Source: Tragulus kanchil (Eukaryota; Chordata; Mammalia; Artiodactyla; Tragulidae). From it: DNA of 64,000 nucleotides. A program made the position numbers and the translations under genes. Of the stretch, positions 53,482 through 64,000 are shown one piece after another (the first letter of the stretch is position 1; each line of letters begins with the position of its first letter). The DNA lies in assembly GCA_022376925.1 (NCBI GenBank), contig JAIOJX010000004.1, positions 172,761,501 through 172,825,500 on the forward strand, read 5' to 3'. Under the pieces are notes generated by a model. That model saw only the letters and a list, made by a program, of their open reading frames with translations, was not told the DNA's origin and ran no database searches.

Positions 53482-53648
53482 GTAAGGACTGCAGCCCGCC
53501 AGGCTCCTCTGTCCTGGGATTTCCCGGCAGGAACACTGGAGCGGGCTGCCATTCTCTTCTCCAACGGTTCTTCCTGACCCCGGGATCAAACCTGCATCTC
53601 CTGCATTGCAGGCAGATTCTTTACTGTCTGAGCCACAAGGGAAGCCCC
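53482..53648 (-). mobile_element. Bov-tA/BovA2-type SINE (duplicated at 54575-54741)
   Basis: GGACTGCAGCCCGCCAGGCT, CCATTCTCTTCTCCAACGG, CTCCTGCATTGCAGGCAGAT and GAGCCACAAGGGAAGCCC. Confidence 0.9.
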
Positions 53649-54876
53649 TTCAGGGCACAAGGTTTGAACCCAGGTGACCTGGGGTCAGCAGCGTGACCCC
53701 GCGTTAGTTACTGAACCTCAAGGCCTCTTCTGTGAAACAGGGATTGGACGCGGCCCCTTCAGAGTCAGAAACAAAGCACAAGGAAAACCTTCACCACCGA
53801 CAGTTTGATAACAGAACCTGAGGACCAGGCCACCCCCAGTCGCCCCTTCCTGGGCACTGCCTGGGCCGGGGTCATCATGGCCCCCAGTGGCGAGCATGGC
53901 CCCAGAGTCTCCCGTCCCCTCAGCAGCCCCACCAGCACGACCCTCTGCTCTCCCCAGGCTGGGGACCACCCCTGGTGCCCACCCGCCTCAGTGGCCTGGA
54001 ATACCACGCGCCTCCCTGGGGCAGGGCTCAGAGGGACTCGGGGGGCTTGAGGCAAAGGGTGAGAGGCTCTGTGAGCCTGAGAGCTAGTTGAGGACAGAGC
54101 GACAGAGGTGGAGGGACCACTTCTGCGAGCTACAGCCAGATGCGTATTTATTCTATAGATGATTTCCCCGCTGTTTGTGTACTACGTCGCTTCAGGGGTG
54201 TCTGACTCTTTGCACCCTGTGGACTGTAGCCTTTTAAATATCGTATGATTAATATATGATATATAAACGCATGGGGCTGCCCAGGTGGACTAGTGGCAAG
54301 GAACCGCCTGCCAACGCCGCAGACACAAGAGAACTGGGTGGGTTGGTCCCTGGGTCGGGAAGATCCCCTGGAGGAGGGCACGGCAACCCACGCCAGTGTT
54401 CTGGCCTGGAGAATCCCACGGACAGAGGAGCCTGGGGGGCTACAGTCCACGGGGTCGCACAGTCAAACACGACTTAGGGACTGAGCATGCACACACATAC
54501 GTGTACGGTTTAATGATCATAAACACCAGCGTCTGTTGCTGATGGTGGCCCAGGCATTCGTCCGTGTGTGGACCGTAAGGACTGCAGCCCGCCAGGCTCC
54601 TCTGTCCTGGGATTTCCCGGCAGGAACACTGGAGCGGGCTGCCATTCTCTTCTCCAACGGTTCTTCCTGACCCCGGGATCAAACCTGCATCTCCTGCATT
54701 GCAGGCAGATTCTTTACTGTCTGAGCCACAAGGGAAGCCCCTTCAGGGCACAAGGTTTGAACCCAGGTGACCTGGGGTCAGCAGCGTGACCCCGCGTTAG
54801 TTACTGAACCTCAAGGCCTCTTCTGTGAAACAGGGATTGGACGCGGCCCCTTCAGAGTCAGAAACAAAGCACAAGG

Positions 54877-55659
54877 CCATCCTGCTTCTTCTCTCTCAGA
54901 AAGAACTGCTCGATATCAAAAAGATCCCCAACATTCAAAGGTGATCTGATTTTCAGTTAAAGGAAGACTGAATTCCTCCAGGATTGAATGGAGAAAATGC
55001 TGAATATTTTTACTGGACCGCCTTAAACATTTATAAGAAAGGAAAGCCCTGGATGTATAGAGAATATATTTAAACATCAACATGTACTGTTAGGGCACTT
55101 CACGAGGTTTGGTTTCTACGACGCTTAAATACCAGAGCTGCGCACGGTCGGCCAAGTGTTCTGACTGCAACGAGGCCAGACAGAGCACCAGAGCACCAGC
55201 CACGAGCTGCTTCAGAGAGGAAGGGAGTTGCGGAGAGGCGGAGGAGGAAGGCGGATTTCAGATGCAGGTCACGCTCAGGGTCTGGCTCTTCCCAGGATCT
55301 TTGCGTTTAACAAGAAAACAATTAAGATGGAAGAGACAGGTGTGCTGCAGGGTTAAACAGGCACTGTGGCAGTGCACAGTGCAGGTGCCCAGGGAGTCCG
55401 CTTCCCTGTCCCTCTCCTGTGACCCGAGGTTCACACGGAGTCTCCACCTCTCTCTGCAGCCCTCGTCAGCTCGGGGATCCGTCCAAGGCCACGCCCACTC
55501 AGCGGGCCGGCCGCCACCCCTCCAGCCACACTTCCTGGGGGCTCGTATTTGAGTCAACACGCGCCCTCCATTCCCAGGTTAGTTCAAGCTTGAGTTCTGC
55601 CTCCTGGTCCTCACCTTCACTGAACCTAGACTTTCTCCTGATACCACATCTTTCTTCAC
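54877..55659. other. Intronic unique sequence, nothing recognised
   Basis: No repeat or exon recognised. Confidence 0.4.
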
Positions 55660-55832
55660 AGCTTTGCTACCCAACCATCCGTAGACTCATCCAATCATTC
55701 CATCCACCCATCCATAAACCCACCCAATTATCTATCTGTCCATCCGTGGACCCGTTCAATCATCCACCCATCCATCCAGCATCCATCCATTTATCATCCA
55801 TCAACCCATCCAATTACGCATCCATCCAGTAG
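55660..55832. repeat. (ATCC)n-type simple repeat, imperfect
   Basis: CCATCC and CATCCA units recur with insertions such as AATCATTCCATCC and CCCACCCAATTATC. It is typical of a decayed tetranucleotide array. Confidence 0.9.
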
Positions 55833-56961
55833 AGGCCATCTGCACAGCGGAAGGTTAAGAAAGATTCTAGAGAGGAGCTGACTTCAAATTGGATTTTAAA
55901 GACAAAGTAGGAGCTTCATCTCTGTCCACGGTTCCCAAGCCCAGGGCCCCAGGGCAGGACCCAGCAGGGATACTGCTAGGCTTATCCCGTGAGAGGAAGG
56001 CAGAGGAAGGAGGGGAAAAGAGAAGAAGCAGGGAGGAGAGGAAAGAAGGGGCATGAGCCCTTGGGGCCTCCAACCTTGGTCCTGAAGGGAGGGGCCGCTG
56101 AGGGCTCTGGGTGGGAGCAGCTCTGTGGGCCAAGGCCATTCCTGCAGCAAACTGCAGGCCGGAGGGAAAGGCCCCCTCCATCACGTCTGCCTTGTCCATC
56201 TTCTCTACCTCCCTACCTTTCAAGAGCCCCAGAAAAAAAAAAAGAAAGGCCCGGAGCTGAGTTCAACTGTGTTAATCTTCCAAACCCTCGTCTTTGGCAT
56301 TTCTGCTTCGGGTCTCAGACACTGCCGGTACTCCTTGGCATGTCTGTGCCGCTTAAAGATATAATTAAGTCTCTTTTTTTTGCCTTTGAAAAATGCAGGT
56401 CCCCTGAGGCACTTCACCTTCATGTCTCGTCTCTGCTTTGTAGACTGCAGCTCACGTGGCAGGAGCCCGAACACGGAGCACAGGGTCCAGCGGGAGAACC
56501 CGGTCGCCTCTTGGGGACGGTGGTCTGCACTCCGGGGCCCTGCAGCCACCCCCAAGCCTCTGCTGCTTGACCGAGGTCACGGTGATTAGCCACGGGTCGT
56601 TGGGAAGGAGGAGGCCAGCCGCAGGGGCACCTGCGCGAGACGCTGACCTGTGGAGAGCTGGAATCGCAGCCTCGCGTTCCCACACGGCCTCCTCGCCGTG
56701 TGACCTGGCACAAGTCACGGTCTTTCTGAAGTTCGGCCTCTGACTCAGAGGTCCTGTGACTCTCACCAACCACGTGCAACAGCGCGCACAGGGCCGTCCA
56801 AGAGTCTCCTGACAACAAAGACGACCCATCGGGGGCGGCACGGTGTCCGCTGCCAGTGGACATTAACTGTGCTTCTCAAAAGACAGAGACTCAGGTTAGA
56901 AAAGGCGGAGGTGAGGAAGCCACACGCCAGCATCCTGTGAGAGGAAGACGCGATCGCTCCA
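55833..56961. other. Intronic unique sequence, purine-rich at 55985-56060
   Basis: A GA-rich run (AGGAAGGCAGAGGAAGGAGG and on) is the only notable feature. No exon recognised. Confidence 0.4.
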
Positions 56962-59123
56962 CGAAATTAGGTCGTAACATCATTTGTCTTCTCGACTGTC
57001 ACGGTCTCCCCCACACAGATGGGAGTCCAGAGGCCCGGGGCACTGACCTTCCCTCCTGGTCACTCTTCTTCGATTAATTAACTAATTAACTTTGGTCACA
57101 TGGGTCTTTGTTGCAACATGTGGACTTTCTCTAGCTGTGGCAAGTAGGGGCTACTCTTCATTGTGTGGGCTTCTCACCGCAGCGGCTTCCCTTGTTGTAA
57201 AGCTCAGGCTCTAGGCACAAGGGCTTCAGGAGTTGGGCACCTGAGCTCAGCCGTTGTGGCTTTCCGGCGCTAGAGCACAGGCTTGGTCATCGTGGTGCCA
57301 GGGCTTAACTGCTCTGTAGCAGGTGGGGTCTTGCGTGCGATGGTCCTCTGGTCACTGCTGTATCGCTGGTTCTTGGAACACAGTAGGTCCTTGCTCCTAC
57401 CATGGACCTGGCCCATAGGAAGCACTCAAGAAGTGAACTGCTAAATGAATGCGTGAACTAAACATCAAAGCACTGAGCATAATTTACAAAGTTGAACGTT
57501 ATCACCCAGGCACAAGAGTGTCAGGAAGGAAGGGATGGCAGCCCAAGGCCCCTGGGTGTTCAGGCGCTGACCACGTGGAAGGAGAAAGGTGAGAGCCAGG
57601 CCCCTCTGTCTGGCTGTGGACCACACAGAGCCAGTCAGCAGGGGGAAGGTGAGGACAAGGGGCCGGGACAGAAAGCCCGGGAGCTCAGACGAGGCCCACA
57701 TGGTCTCGCCCAACACTAACGCCGTGGTCGACTGGAAAAAACCAACTGTTGCCTGGACCGCAGGAAATTTTCCTTGATAGGAATAACCCTGGGCCAGGAT
57801 GAGGCCAGAGGCAAAGAAGAAAACCCAGGAGCACCAAGAAATATGGTCCCTACATCTGATGCGAAGGTACGGTGCCGACAGGCTGGGAAAGAGGTCCCCC
57901 GCAGGGGAGGGGACGGAAGCGGATGGGCCCCGTGTCCGCTGCTCCACCCGGTCTCTCCACCCTCCTCGGGACGTGGGCACAGGAAGCCCGTGGACTTCCT
58001 TCCACTGTGGAGGAGAACGGGCTCTGGGGCTCCTCACACCCCTCCAAACGAAATTAGGTCGTAACATCATTTGTCTTCTCGACTGTCACGGTCTCCCCCA
58101 CACAGATGGGAGTCCAGAGGCCCGGGGCACTGACCTTCCCTCCTGGTCACTCTTCTTCGATTAATTAACTAATTAACTTTGGTCACATGGGTCTTTGTTG
58201 CAACATGTGGACTTTCTCTAGCTGTGGCAAGTAGGGGCTACTCTTCATTGTGTGGGCTTCTCACCGCAGCGGCTTCCCTTGTTGTAAAGCTCAGGCTCTA
58301 GGCACAAGGGCTTCAGGAGTTGGGCACCTGAGCTCAGCCGTTGTGGCTTTCCGGCGCTAGAGCACAGGCTTGGTCATCGTGGTGCCAGGGCTTAACTGCT
58401 CTGTAGCAGGTGGGGTCTTGCGTGCGATGGTCCTCTGGTCACTGCTGTATCGCTGGTTCTTGGAACACAGTAGGTCCTTGCTCCTACCATGGACCTGGCC
58501 CATAGGAAGCACTCAAGAAGTGAACTGCTAAATGAATGCGTGAACTAAACATCAAAGCACTGAGCATAATTTACAAAGTTGAACGTTATCACCCAGGCAC
58601 AAGAGTGTCAGGAAGGAAGGGATGGCAGCCCAAGGCCCCTGGGTGTTCAGGCGCTGACCACGTGGAAGGAGAAAGGTGAGAGCCAGGCCCCTCTGTCTGG
58701 CTGTGGACCACACAGAGCCAGTCAGCAGGGGGAAGGTGAGGACAAGGGGCCGGGACAGAAAGCCCGGGAGCTCAGACGAGGCCCACATGGTCTCGCCCAA
58801 CACTAACGCCGTGGTCGACTGGAAAAAACCAACTGTTGCCTGGACCGCAGGAAATTTTCCTTGATAGGAATAACCCTGGGCCAGGATGAGGCCAGAGGCA
58901 AAGAAGAAAACCCAGGAGCACCAAGAAATATGGTCCCTACATCTGATGCGAAGGTACGGTGCCGACAGGCTGGGAAAGAGGTCCCCCGCAGGGGAGGGGA
59001 CGGAAGCGGATGGGCCCCGTGTCCGCTGCTCCACCCGGTCTCTCCACACTCCTCGGGCCGTGGGCACAGGAAGCCCGTGGACTTCCTTCCACTGTGGAGG
59101 AGAACGGGGCTCTGGGGGCTCCT
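56962..59123 (+). repeat. Direct tandem duplication 9 (offset 1087-1089 bp)
   Basis: 56962-58034 matches 58049-59123. Copy 1 lacks two Gs in its last 25 bp (ACGGGC versus ACGGGGC; TGGGGC versus TGGGGGC) and has two substitutions 60 bp earlier. Filler of 14 bases at 58035-58048. Confidence 0.96.
57085..57350 (-). mobile_element. Canonical CHR-1 SINE (duplicated at 58172-58437)
   Basis: GGGTCTTTGTTGCAACATGT, CTTTCTCTAGCTGTGGC, GGGGCTACTCTTCATTGTGT and GGCTTCCCTTGTTGTAAAGC follow CHR-1 in complement. Confidence 0.85.
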
Positions 59124-59314
59124 GTCCCAGACACACGGCTCTCAAGGCACGGCGTCCAGCCGGACGGGATGGACCTCGAGCTCAGCTCTGCTGCCCCTGC
59201 CGCGGCGTGGTGAGGAGGAAGCTCCCAGAATGTCCTGTCCTGGGCTGGGTCATCAATACAGGCCAAGATGGCAGAAAGGAGCTCCAGGGTACCCACACCA
59301 GTCACCAGCAGCGA

Positions 59315-59722
59315 GGGCGCTGACTGTTCAGTCACCCCGTCGTGTCCGAGTCTCTGCGACCCCAGGACGGCAGCGCGCCAGCCCTCCCTGTCCTTCGCCA
59401 CCTCCGGAGCTCGCTGAGACTCACGTCTCTGAGTCGGTGAGGCCGTCCAGCCACCTCTGGGGCCCCCTTCCTCCTTTCCCTTCAGGCTTTCCCTGCATCA
59501 GTCCTTCCGATAAATATTCAGGGGCTGATTTCCCTTAGGATGGACGGGTGTGATCTCCTTGCTGTCTAAGGGGCTCTCAAGCGTCTTCTCCAGCACCCCA
59601 GTTCGAAGGCATCAGTGCTTCAATGCTCAGCCTTCTTTATGGTCCAACTCGCACATCTGCACGTGCCGACCGGAAAAACCGCACATCTGACTACATGGAC
59701 CTTTGTGCTCACAAAGCTCTGG
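59315..59722 (-). mobile_element. BovB LINE 3' fragment
   Basis: GTTCAGTCACCCCGTCGTGT, CAGCCCTCCCTGTCCTTCGC, GATAAATATTCAGGGGCTGA, GTCTTCTCCAGCACCCCAGT and CTTCTTTATGGTCCAACTCG, in complement BovB order. Confidence 0.88.
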
Positions 59723-60477
59723 GCTCCCAGGGAGAGAGGCGGAGAGGACAGGGTGCAGCGGCCGGTAAAGGTCAGCAGAGATGCTTCGGTAGCCAAGAGG
59801 AAGTGCCCCCTGGAGACCATGGACGTGTCACCAAGACACAGAGCCGGACCGTGAAGGACAGAGTGGCTCGGCCGGAAGCAGGCTGCGGGGAGCGGCTCAG
59901 GCCGAGGGCTTCTGCTCTCCGTTTCCCAAACTGGTAAGAATCGGGGCAAAGATGGCCCCGAATGAGCCGAGACCCTCTCCTGGAGCGACGGGGTCACCGC
60001 TGGCCTCAGGAGGCGGGGGCCCAAGGTCCGTCACTGTCTCCCTTTTCCTTCCCACAGGCGCTACGAAGGCGCCCGTTCAGGAGACAGGGGGCGTTCTGCC
60101 GGCAGGGCCGCAGCCTGAAACCCCCAAGCCTTCAGGTCCCTGCACCCCTGGCCGAGGCTCCACACGGGCTCTCCTGACGCCACGGCCTCAGACGGGGAGT
60201 CATCTGGCCACCAGGGACCGGACACGTACTGAGCACCGACTCTGTGCACTGTGCACGGCTGCCAGGGACGCGGAGAGACGTCAGGACGGGGCAGACCTCC
60301 CAGAGGAGGCTGCCTGGCTCGAGGCCACACAGGACGGCCGCGGCAGCAGGAGCCCCACGTGGAGCCCGGCCGGGCCGTGCGCACGGCTCAGCCACGCCTC
60401 CTGCGTCGGGAGCCCCCGCGAGCCTCGGTCCCGAGCCTGGAGAACGGGGCATCACCCACAGGCCTAAGTGACACAGG
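59723..60477. other. GC-rich intronic sequence, nothing recognised
   Basis: No repeat or exon recognised; overlapping compositional frames on both strands. Confidence 0.4.
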
Positions 60478-60688
60478 TGGTGCTGTTTAGTTGCTCAGTC
60501 ATGTCCAACTCCTGCGACCCCACGGACGGTGGCCGGCCAGGCTCCCTCGTCCATGGGATTCTCCAGGCAAGAACACTGGAGTGGGTCGCCATTTCCTCCT
60601 CCGGGGGATCTTCCCGACCCAGGGTTCGAACCCTTGTCTCCTGTGTTGGCAGGCGGATGCTTTACCGCTGAGCCAGCTGGGAAACCCA
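60478..60688 (-). mobile_element. Bov-tA/BovA2-type SINE
   Basis: TGCTGTTTAGTTGCTCAGTC, CAGGCTCCCTCGTCCATGGG, GGGTTCGAACCCTTGTCTCC and GAGCCAGCTGGGAAACCC. Confidence 0.92.
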
Positions 60689-61252
60689 GGTGCACAGTGC
60701 GTGTGGACCACACGCCAGGAGCGTGCCTGGTGCAGGGCGGGCTCTCGCTTTCGAGATGACGGTGACAGTCGGGGACCCGACCCTTGGGGTTCTCGGCCGC
60801 AAGTGCGGATGGAACGTTCCGTCTGAGAACACCCGGCTCTGAGGCCGCAGGGAGCGCCCTGGGTGACCGTGGCTGATGGCGGCGTCCGGTCCCCTGTGGG
60901 TTCACGGTCACCAGGGGGGGCCGTCAGAAGATCCGTATCATCATCAGACTCTTCTCATTTTGCACAACCCGCCTCGACTGCTGTTTGGCTAAAAACATTT
61001 CGTTTTCTTTAAAAAAAGAGAATAATTCATGAAGTTGCCAGTGATCTCAAAGGCTTCTCAGAAAGTGCATAAAAACGACGGTGGGAGGGTCACACCACTC
61101 TGGACGCAGCCACGTCCAGGAGAACCCCGGGAGGCGCCGCGCGGCCACTGGGCTCCATCTGCCCTCCCGGTAGCTCTGGACGTGAGCAGGCGAGTGTGAC
61201 CCTGCAGCCTGCTGGGCACCGGGCCCGGGTCACCTCCCGGTGGGAGTGCAGT
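60689..61252. other. Intronic unique sequence, nothing recognised
   Basis: No repeat or exon recognised. Confidence 0.4.
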
Positions 61253-61368
61253 GTGTGTGCAAGAAAGGGAGACACGTAGGGTGACGGGAGCCTGGCATAG
61301 ACGAGCCCTTGGAGCGCCTGCCTCTAGAAACTTACAAGTGAAGAGGAAGTCGAGCAAACACTACCGAT

Positions 61369-61470
61369 GGGGACGTCCCTGTGGTCCAGTGGCTAAGACT
61401 CCGTGCCCCAAACGCAGGGGTCCCGGGTTTGATCCCTGGACGGGAACTAGATGCCACCTGCCTCAGTCAG
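61369..61470 (+). mobile_element. CHR-2 SINE (duplicated at 62498-62599)
   Basis: GGGGACGTCCCTGTGGTCCA, GTGGCTAAGACTCCGTGCC, CGGGTTTGATCCCTGG and ACGGGAACTAGATGCCACC. Confidence 0.82.
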
Positions 61471-62214
61471 GTGCAGTAGGCTTGTATGAAAAGGGAAACT
61501 CCCAGTTCGGCGACCGCACACCCTCCCCCGGCCCCCGCGCTGCTCGGCTCGCGCGCAGCAGAGCTTCCGGGAGGAGCCCTCCAGGGCTGCCTCCTCCGCC
61601 CTGACCCGGTATGGTTCCTTCCGGCCCCGCGCCACCGAGAATGGCCTGTCCAGGTCCCCGTCAGCTGGGGCGATACTGAACCGCGCGGTGAACCCCTGGG
61701 CCTCATCCGTCCAGCATCACCCTCACCGACACGGCTCATGCCCCTCCTCCTGGAAGGGCCTCCTCCTCCAGGCTGGCGTCCCCTCAGCTCCCCGGCCTCT
61801 GAGGACACGAGGCTGCAGGGCTCCCGCCTCCTCTCTCTGTCCACACACAGCTCCTCCGTGAGCTTCTCCGGTCTCAAGGCTCCAGCCACCGCCCAGCCAC
61901 GAACGCGTCCCAGGCTCACTCACTCTACCCGAGTGGCCTCAGGGGCCAACAAGCCCCACAATCCTAATGTCAAAGGGAACGTCCGACCTTCCCAGAGCTG
62001 CCGGGTCACAACTTCCCTGGCTCACCCGGTGAGACCCCCGGTCTGCTGGTTCTTTAGGTCAAGAGCCACGGACTCATCTTTGTCTCACACCCAACTCGTG
62101 AGCAAAACCTGGCAGTACCTCCTGAGTGTATCTGGATCTGTCTACTGTCCACCATTCCTGCCGGGGTCACAGGGTCAAAGCCACAGCCACCTTGAGCCTG
62201 GATCCTCGGGCCAG

Positions 62215-62297
62215 CTGCGGTGTCCTGAAGCGAAGACTCCACACTCCCAAAGCAGGGGGTCTGGGTTCGATTCCTGGTCAAGGAACTAGACCCCAGA
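62215..62297 (+). mobile_element. CHR-2 SINE, partial (duplicated at 63344-63426)
   Basis: GAAGACTCCACACTCCCAAA, CTGGGTTCGATTCCTGGTCA and AGGAACTAGACCCCAG. Confidence 0.75.
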
Positions 62298-63507
62298 TTC
62301 ACCCTGGCGCCCGGAGGGAGCCTTTTTAATGCTGGCTCCTCTCCTTCCCCATCCCAAGCCCCTCCTGTGGCTCCCACGCGCGTGTGTGCAAGAAAGGGAG
62401 ACACGTAGGGTGACGGGAGCCTGGCATAGACGAGCCCTTGGAGCGCCTGCCTCTAGAAACTTACAAGTGAAGAGGAAGTCGAGCAAACACTACCGATGGG
62501 GACGTCCCTGTGGTCCAGTGGCTAAGACTCCGTGCCCCAAACGCAGGGGTCCCGGGTTTGATCCCTGGACGGGAACTAGATGCCACCTGCCTCAGTCAGG
62601 TGCAGTAGGCTTGTATGAAAAGGGAAACTCCCAGTTCGGCGACCGCACACCCTCCCCCGGCCCCCGCGCTGCTCGGCTCGCGCGCAGCAGAGCTTCCGGG
62701 AGGAGCCCTCCAGGGCTGCCTCCTCCGCCCTGACCCGGTATGGTTCCTTCCGGCCCCGCGCCACCGAGAATGGCCTGTCCAGGTCCCCGTCAGCTGGGGC
62801 GATACTGAACCGCGCGGTGAACCCCTGGGCCTCATCCGTCCAGCATCACCCTCACCGACACGGCTCATGCCCCTCCTCCTGGAAGGGCCTCCTCCTCCAG
62901 GCTGGCGTCCCCTCAGCTCCCCGGCCTCTGAGGACACGAGGCTGCAGGGCTCCCGCCTCCTCTCTCTGTCCACACACAGCTCCTCCGTGAGCTTCTCCGG
63001 TCTCAAGGCTCCAGCCACCGCCCAGCCACGAACGCGTCCCAGGCTCACTCACTCTACCCGAGTGGCCTCAGGGGCCAACAAGCCCCACAATCCTAATGTC
63101 AAAGGGAACGTCCGACCTTCCCAGAGCTGCCGGGTCACAACTTCCCTGGCTCACCCGGTGAGACCCCCGGTCTGCTGGTTCTTTAGGTCAAGAGCCACGG
63201 ACTCATCTTTGTCTCACACCCAACTCGTGAGCAAAACCTGGCAGTACCTCCTGAGTGTATCTGGATCTGTCTACTGTCCACCATTCCTGCCGGGGTCACA
63301 GGGTCAAAGCCACAGCCACCTTGAGCCTGGATCCTCGGGCCAGCTGCGGTGTCCTGAAGCGAAGACTCCACACTCCCAAAGCAGGGGGTCTGGGTTCGAT
63401 TCCTGGTCAAGGAACTAGACCCCAGATTCACCCTGGCGCCCGGAGGGAGCCTTTTTAATGCTGGCTCCTCTCCTTCCCCATCCCAAGCCCCTCCTGTGGC
63501 TCCCACG

Positions 63508-64000
63508 TCGCTGGGCGGAAAAGCCAGAGCCTCCACGACAGTCTCCGAATCCCCACCTTGCCGGCCACCGCCTCGTGCTCCCAGAGGCCTCCTCTCTGGG
63601 ATCCGGACGCGCGAGGCGCGCCTCTGCCTCAGGGCCTCTGCGCCTGCTGTCTGTGCGGCCTGGAGCTCTCCCTCCACATCTCCTCGCGGCTCACTTCCTC
63701 AGTTCCCTGGGTCTTTAGACCAACGTCTCCCACGAGCCCCGCCCGACGACGGGGATGCCAGCCTTGTTTCTTGTCTGCTCCGACCTGCTGGAATAAAGCC
63801 GGTACGGGGCTGGGATTCCTGTCTGTCTTTCTTGGTCACTGCGGCATGCCCAGAGCAGGGCCAGCTCCCCTGGGACACACACAGTATTTGTTGGAAGGAT
63901 GAGGATGACCAGAGTCTTCTAAGAAGTTCGTCCCTGGAGGCTGGGAGCACAAAGGAAGGAGCTGCACGCTCGGGGAGGCGTGGAGGGCGTGCGAGAGGCG
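63508..64000. other. Intronic sequence with an L2-like remnant
   Basis: 63570-63720 has CTCTGCCTCAGGGCCTCTGC and CAGTTCCCTGGGTC, L2-like. Nothing else was recognised to the window end. Confidence 0.4.

Larger units (their letters stand above)
52696..54876 (+). repeat. Direct tandem duplication 8 (offset 1093-1096 bp)
   Basis: 52696-53783 matches 53792-54876. Copy 2 lacks three bases (TTGCACCC versus TTGCGACCC; CCGTAAGG versus CCGTGTAAGG) and has four substitutions around 54166-54185. Filler AAAACCTT at 53784-53791. Confidence 0.95.
61253..63507 (+). repeat. Direct tandem duplication 10 (offset 1129 bp)
   Basis: 61253-62378 matches 62382-63507 at a constant offset, apparently without differences. 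Three filler bases (CGC) lie at the join. Confidence 0.97.
50641..64000 (-). other. FBLN1: Last intron of FBLN1-D (partial)
   Basis: This interval lies upstream, in gene orientation, of the terminal exon acceptor. No further fibulin-like coding segment was recognised on the minus strand. It contains three 1.1-kb tandem duplications, several Bov-tA and CHR SINEs, a BovB tail and an ATCC-type simple repeat. Open frames here, up to 267 aa, are GC-rich chance frames without family features. Confidence 0.75.

Noticed and set aside
58861..59538. 225-aa plus frame
   Set aside because: It runs from duplicated intron sequence into a BovB tail in the wrong orientation; chance.
61486..62289. 267-aa plus frame, repeated at 62615-63418
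   Set aside because: The repetition comes from duplication 10, and the end of the frame runs through a CHR-2 SINE. Low-complexity Pro/Ser-rich peptide with no family features.
1206..63507. A real family of 1.1-kb tandem repeats or a transposon making 1.1-kb target duplications
   Set aside because: The duplicated sequences are unrelated to one another, no inserted element lies between copies, and differences cluster at the joins; an assembly cause is simpler.

Overview
This is nuclear DNA of a pecoran ruminant. Bov-tA/BovA2-type SINEs, BovB (RTE) LINE fragments and CHR-type tRNA-Glu SINEs occur throughout both strands of a GC-rich background. The exact species cannot be told from the sequence alone.

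Only one protein-coding exon is supported. It is the terminal coding exon of fibulin-1, isoform D (FBLN1), on the minus strand at 50501-50640, with a 3' UTR and a poly(A) signal at lower coordinates. From 50641 to the window end is therefore the last FBLN1 intron. From 1 to about 50100 is intergenic sequence downstream of FBLN1, the side where ATXN10 lies in human 22q13.31. No ATXN10 exon was recognised.

Layout: 1-3560 holds a minus-strand ERV-type LTR present in two or three copies, a 49-bp tandem repeat with tRNA B-box-like cores, and an L2-like stretch. 3620-10400 is dense in SINEs. 10400-36300 is GC-rich unique sequence with scattered SINEs, BovB and old L1. 36340-38245 is an interrupted Bov-tA followed by a dead BovB reverse-transcriptase fragment. 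38250-50100 is a SINE-rich, partly unique stretch. 50105-50640 is the end of FBLN1, and 50641-64000 is its intron, with SINEs, a BovB tail and an ATCC-type simple repeat.

The dominant structural feature is a series of ten direct tandem duplications with offsets of 1086-1129 bp, plus a possible eleventh at the left edge. They affect unrelated sequences and are near-identical; where the copies differ, most differences are small indels clustered near the junctions. This pattern fits unmerged contig overlaps left in the assembly better than biology. They inflate the window by about 11 kb and double-count many repeats. A separate 353-bp duplication at 45257-45962 has both breakpoints at the same place inside two SINE copies and may be real SINE-SINE recombination. 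I did not find evidence for a new multi-gene system. The items most worth a second look are the duplication series, a CHR-derived SINE subfamily with its own 3' tail, the LTR/tandem-repeat element and a few candidate non-coding regulatory islands.
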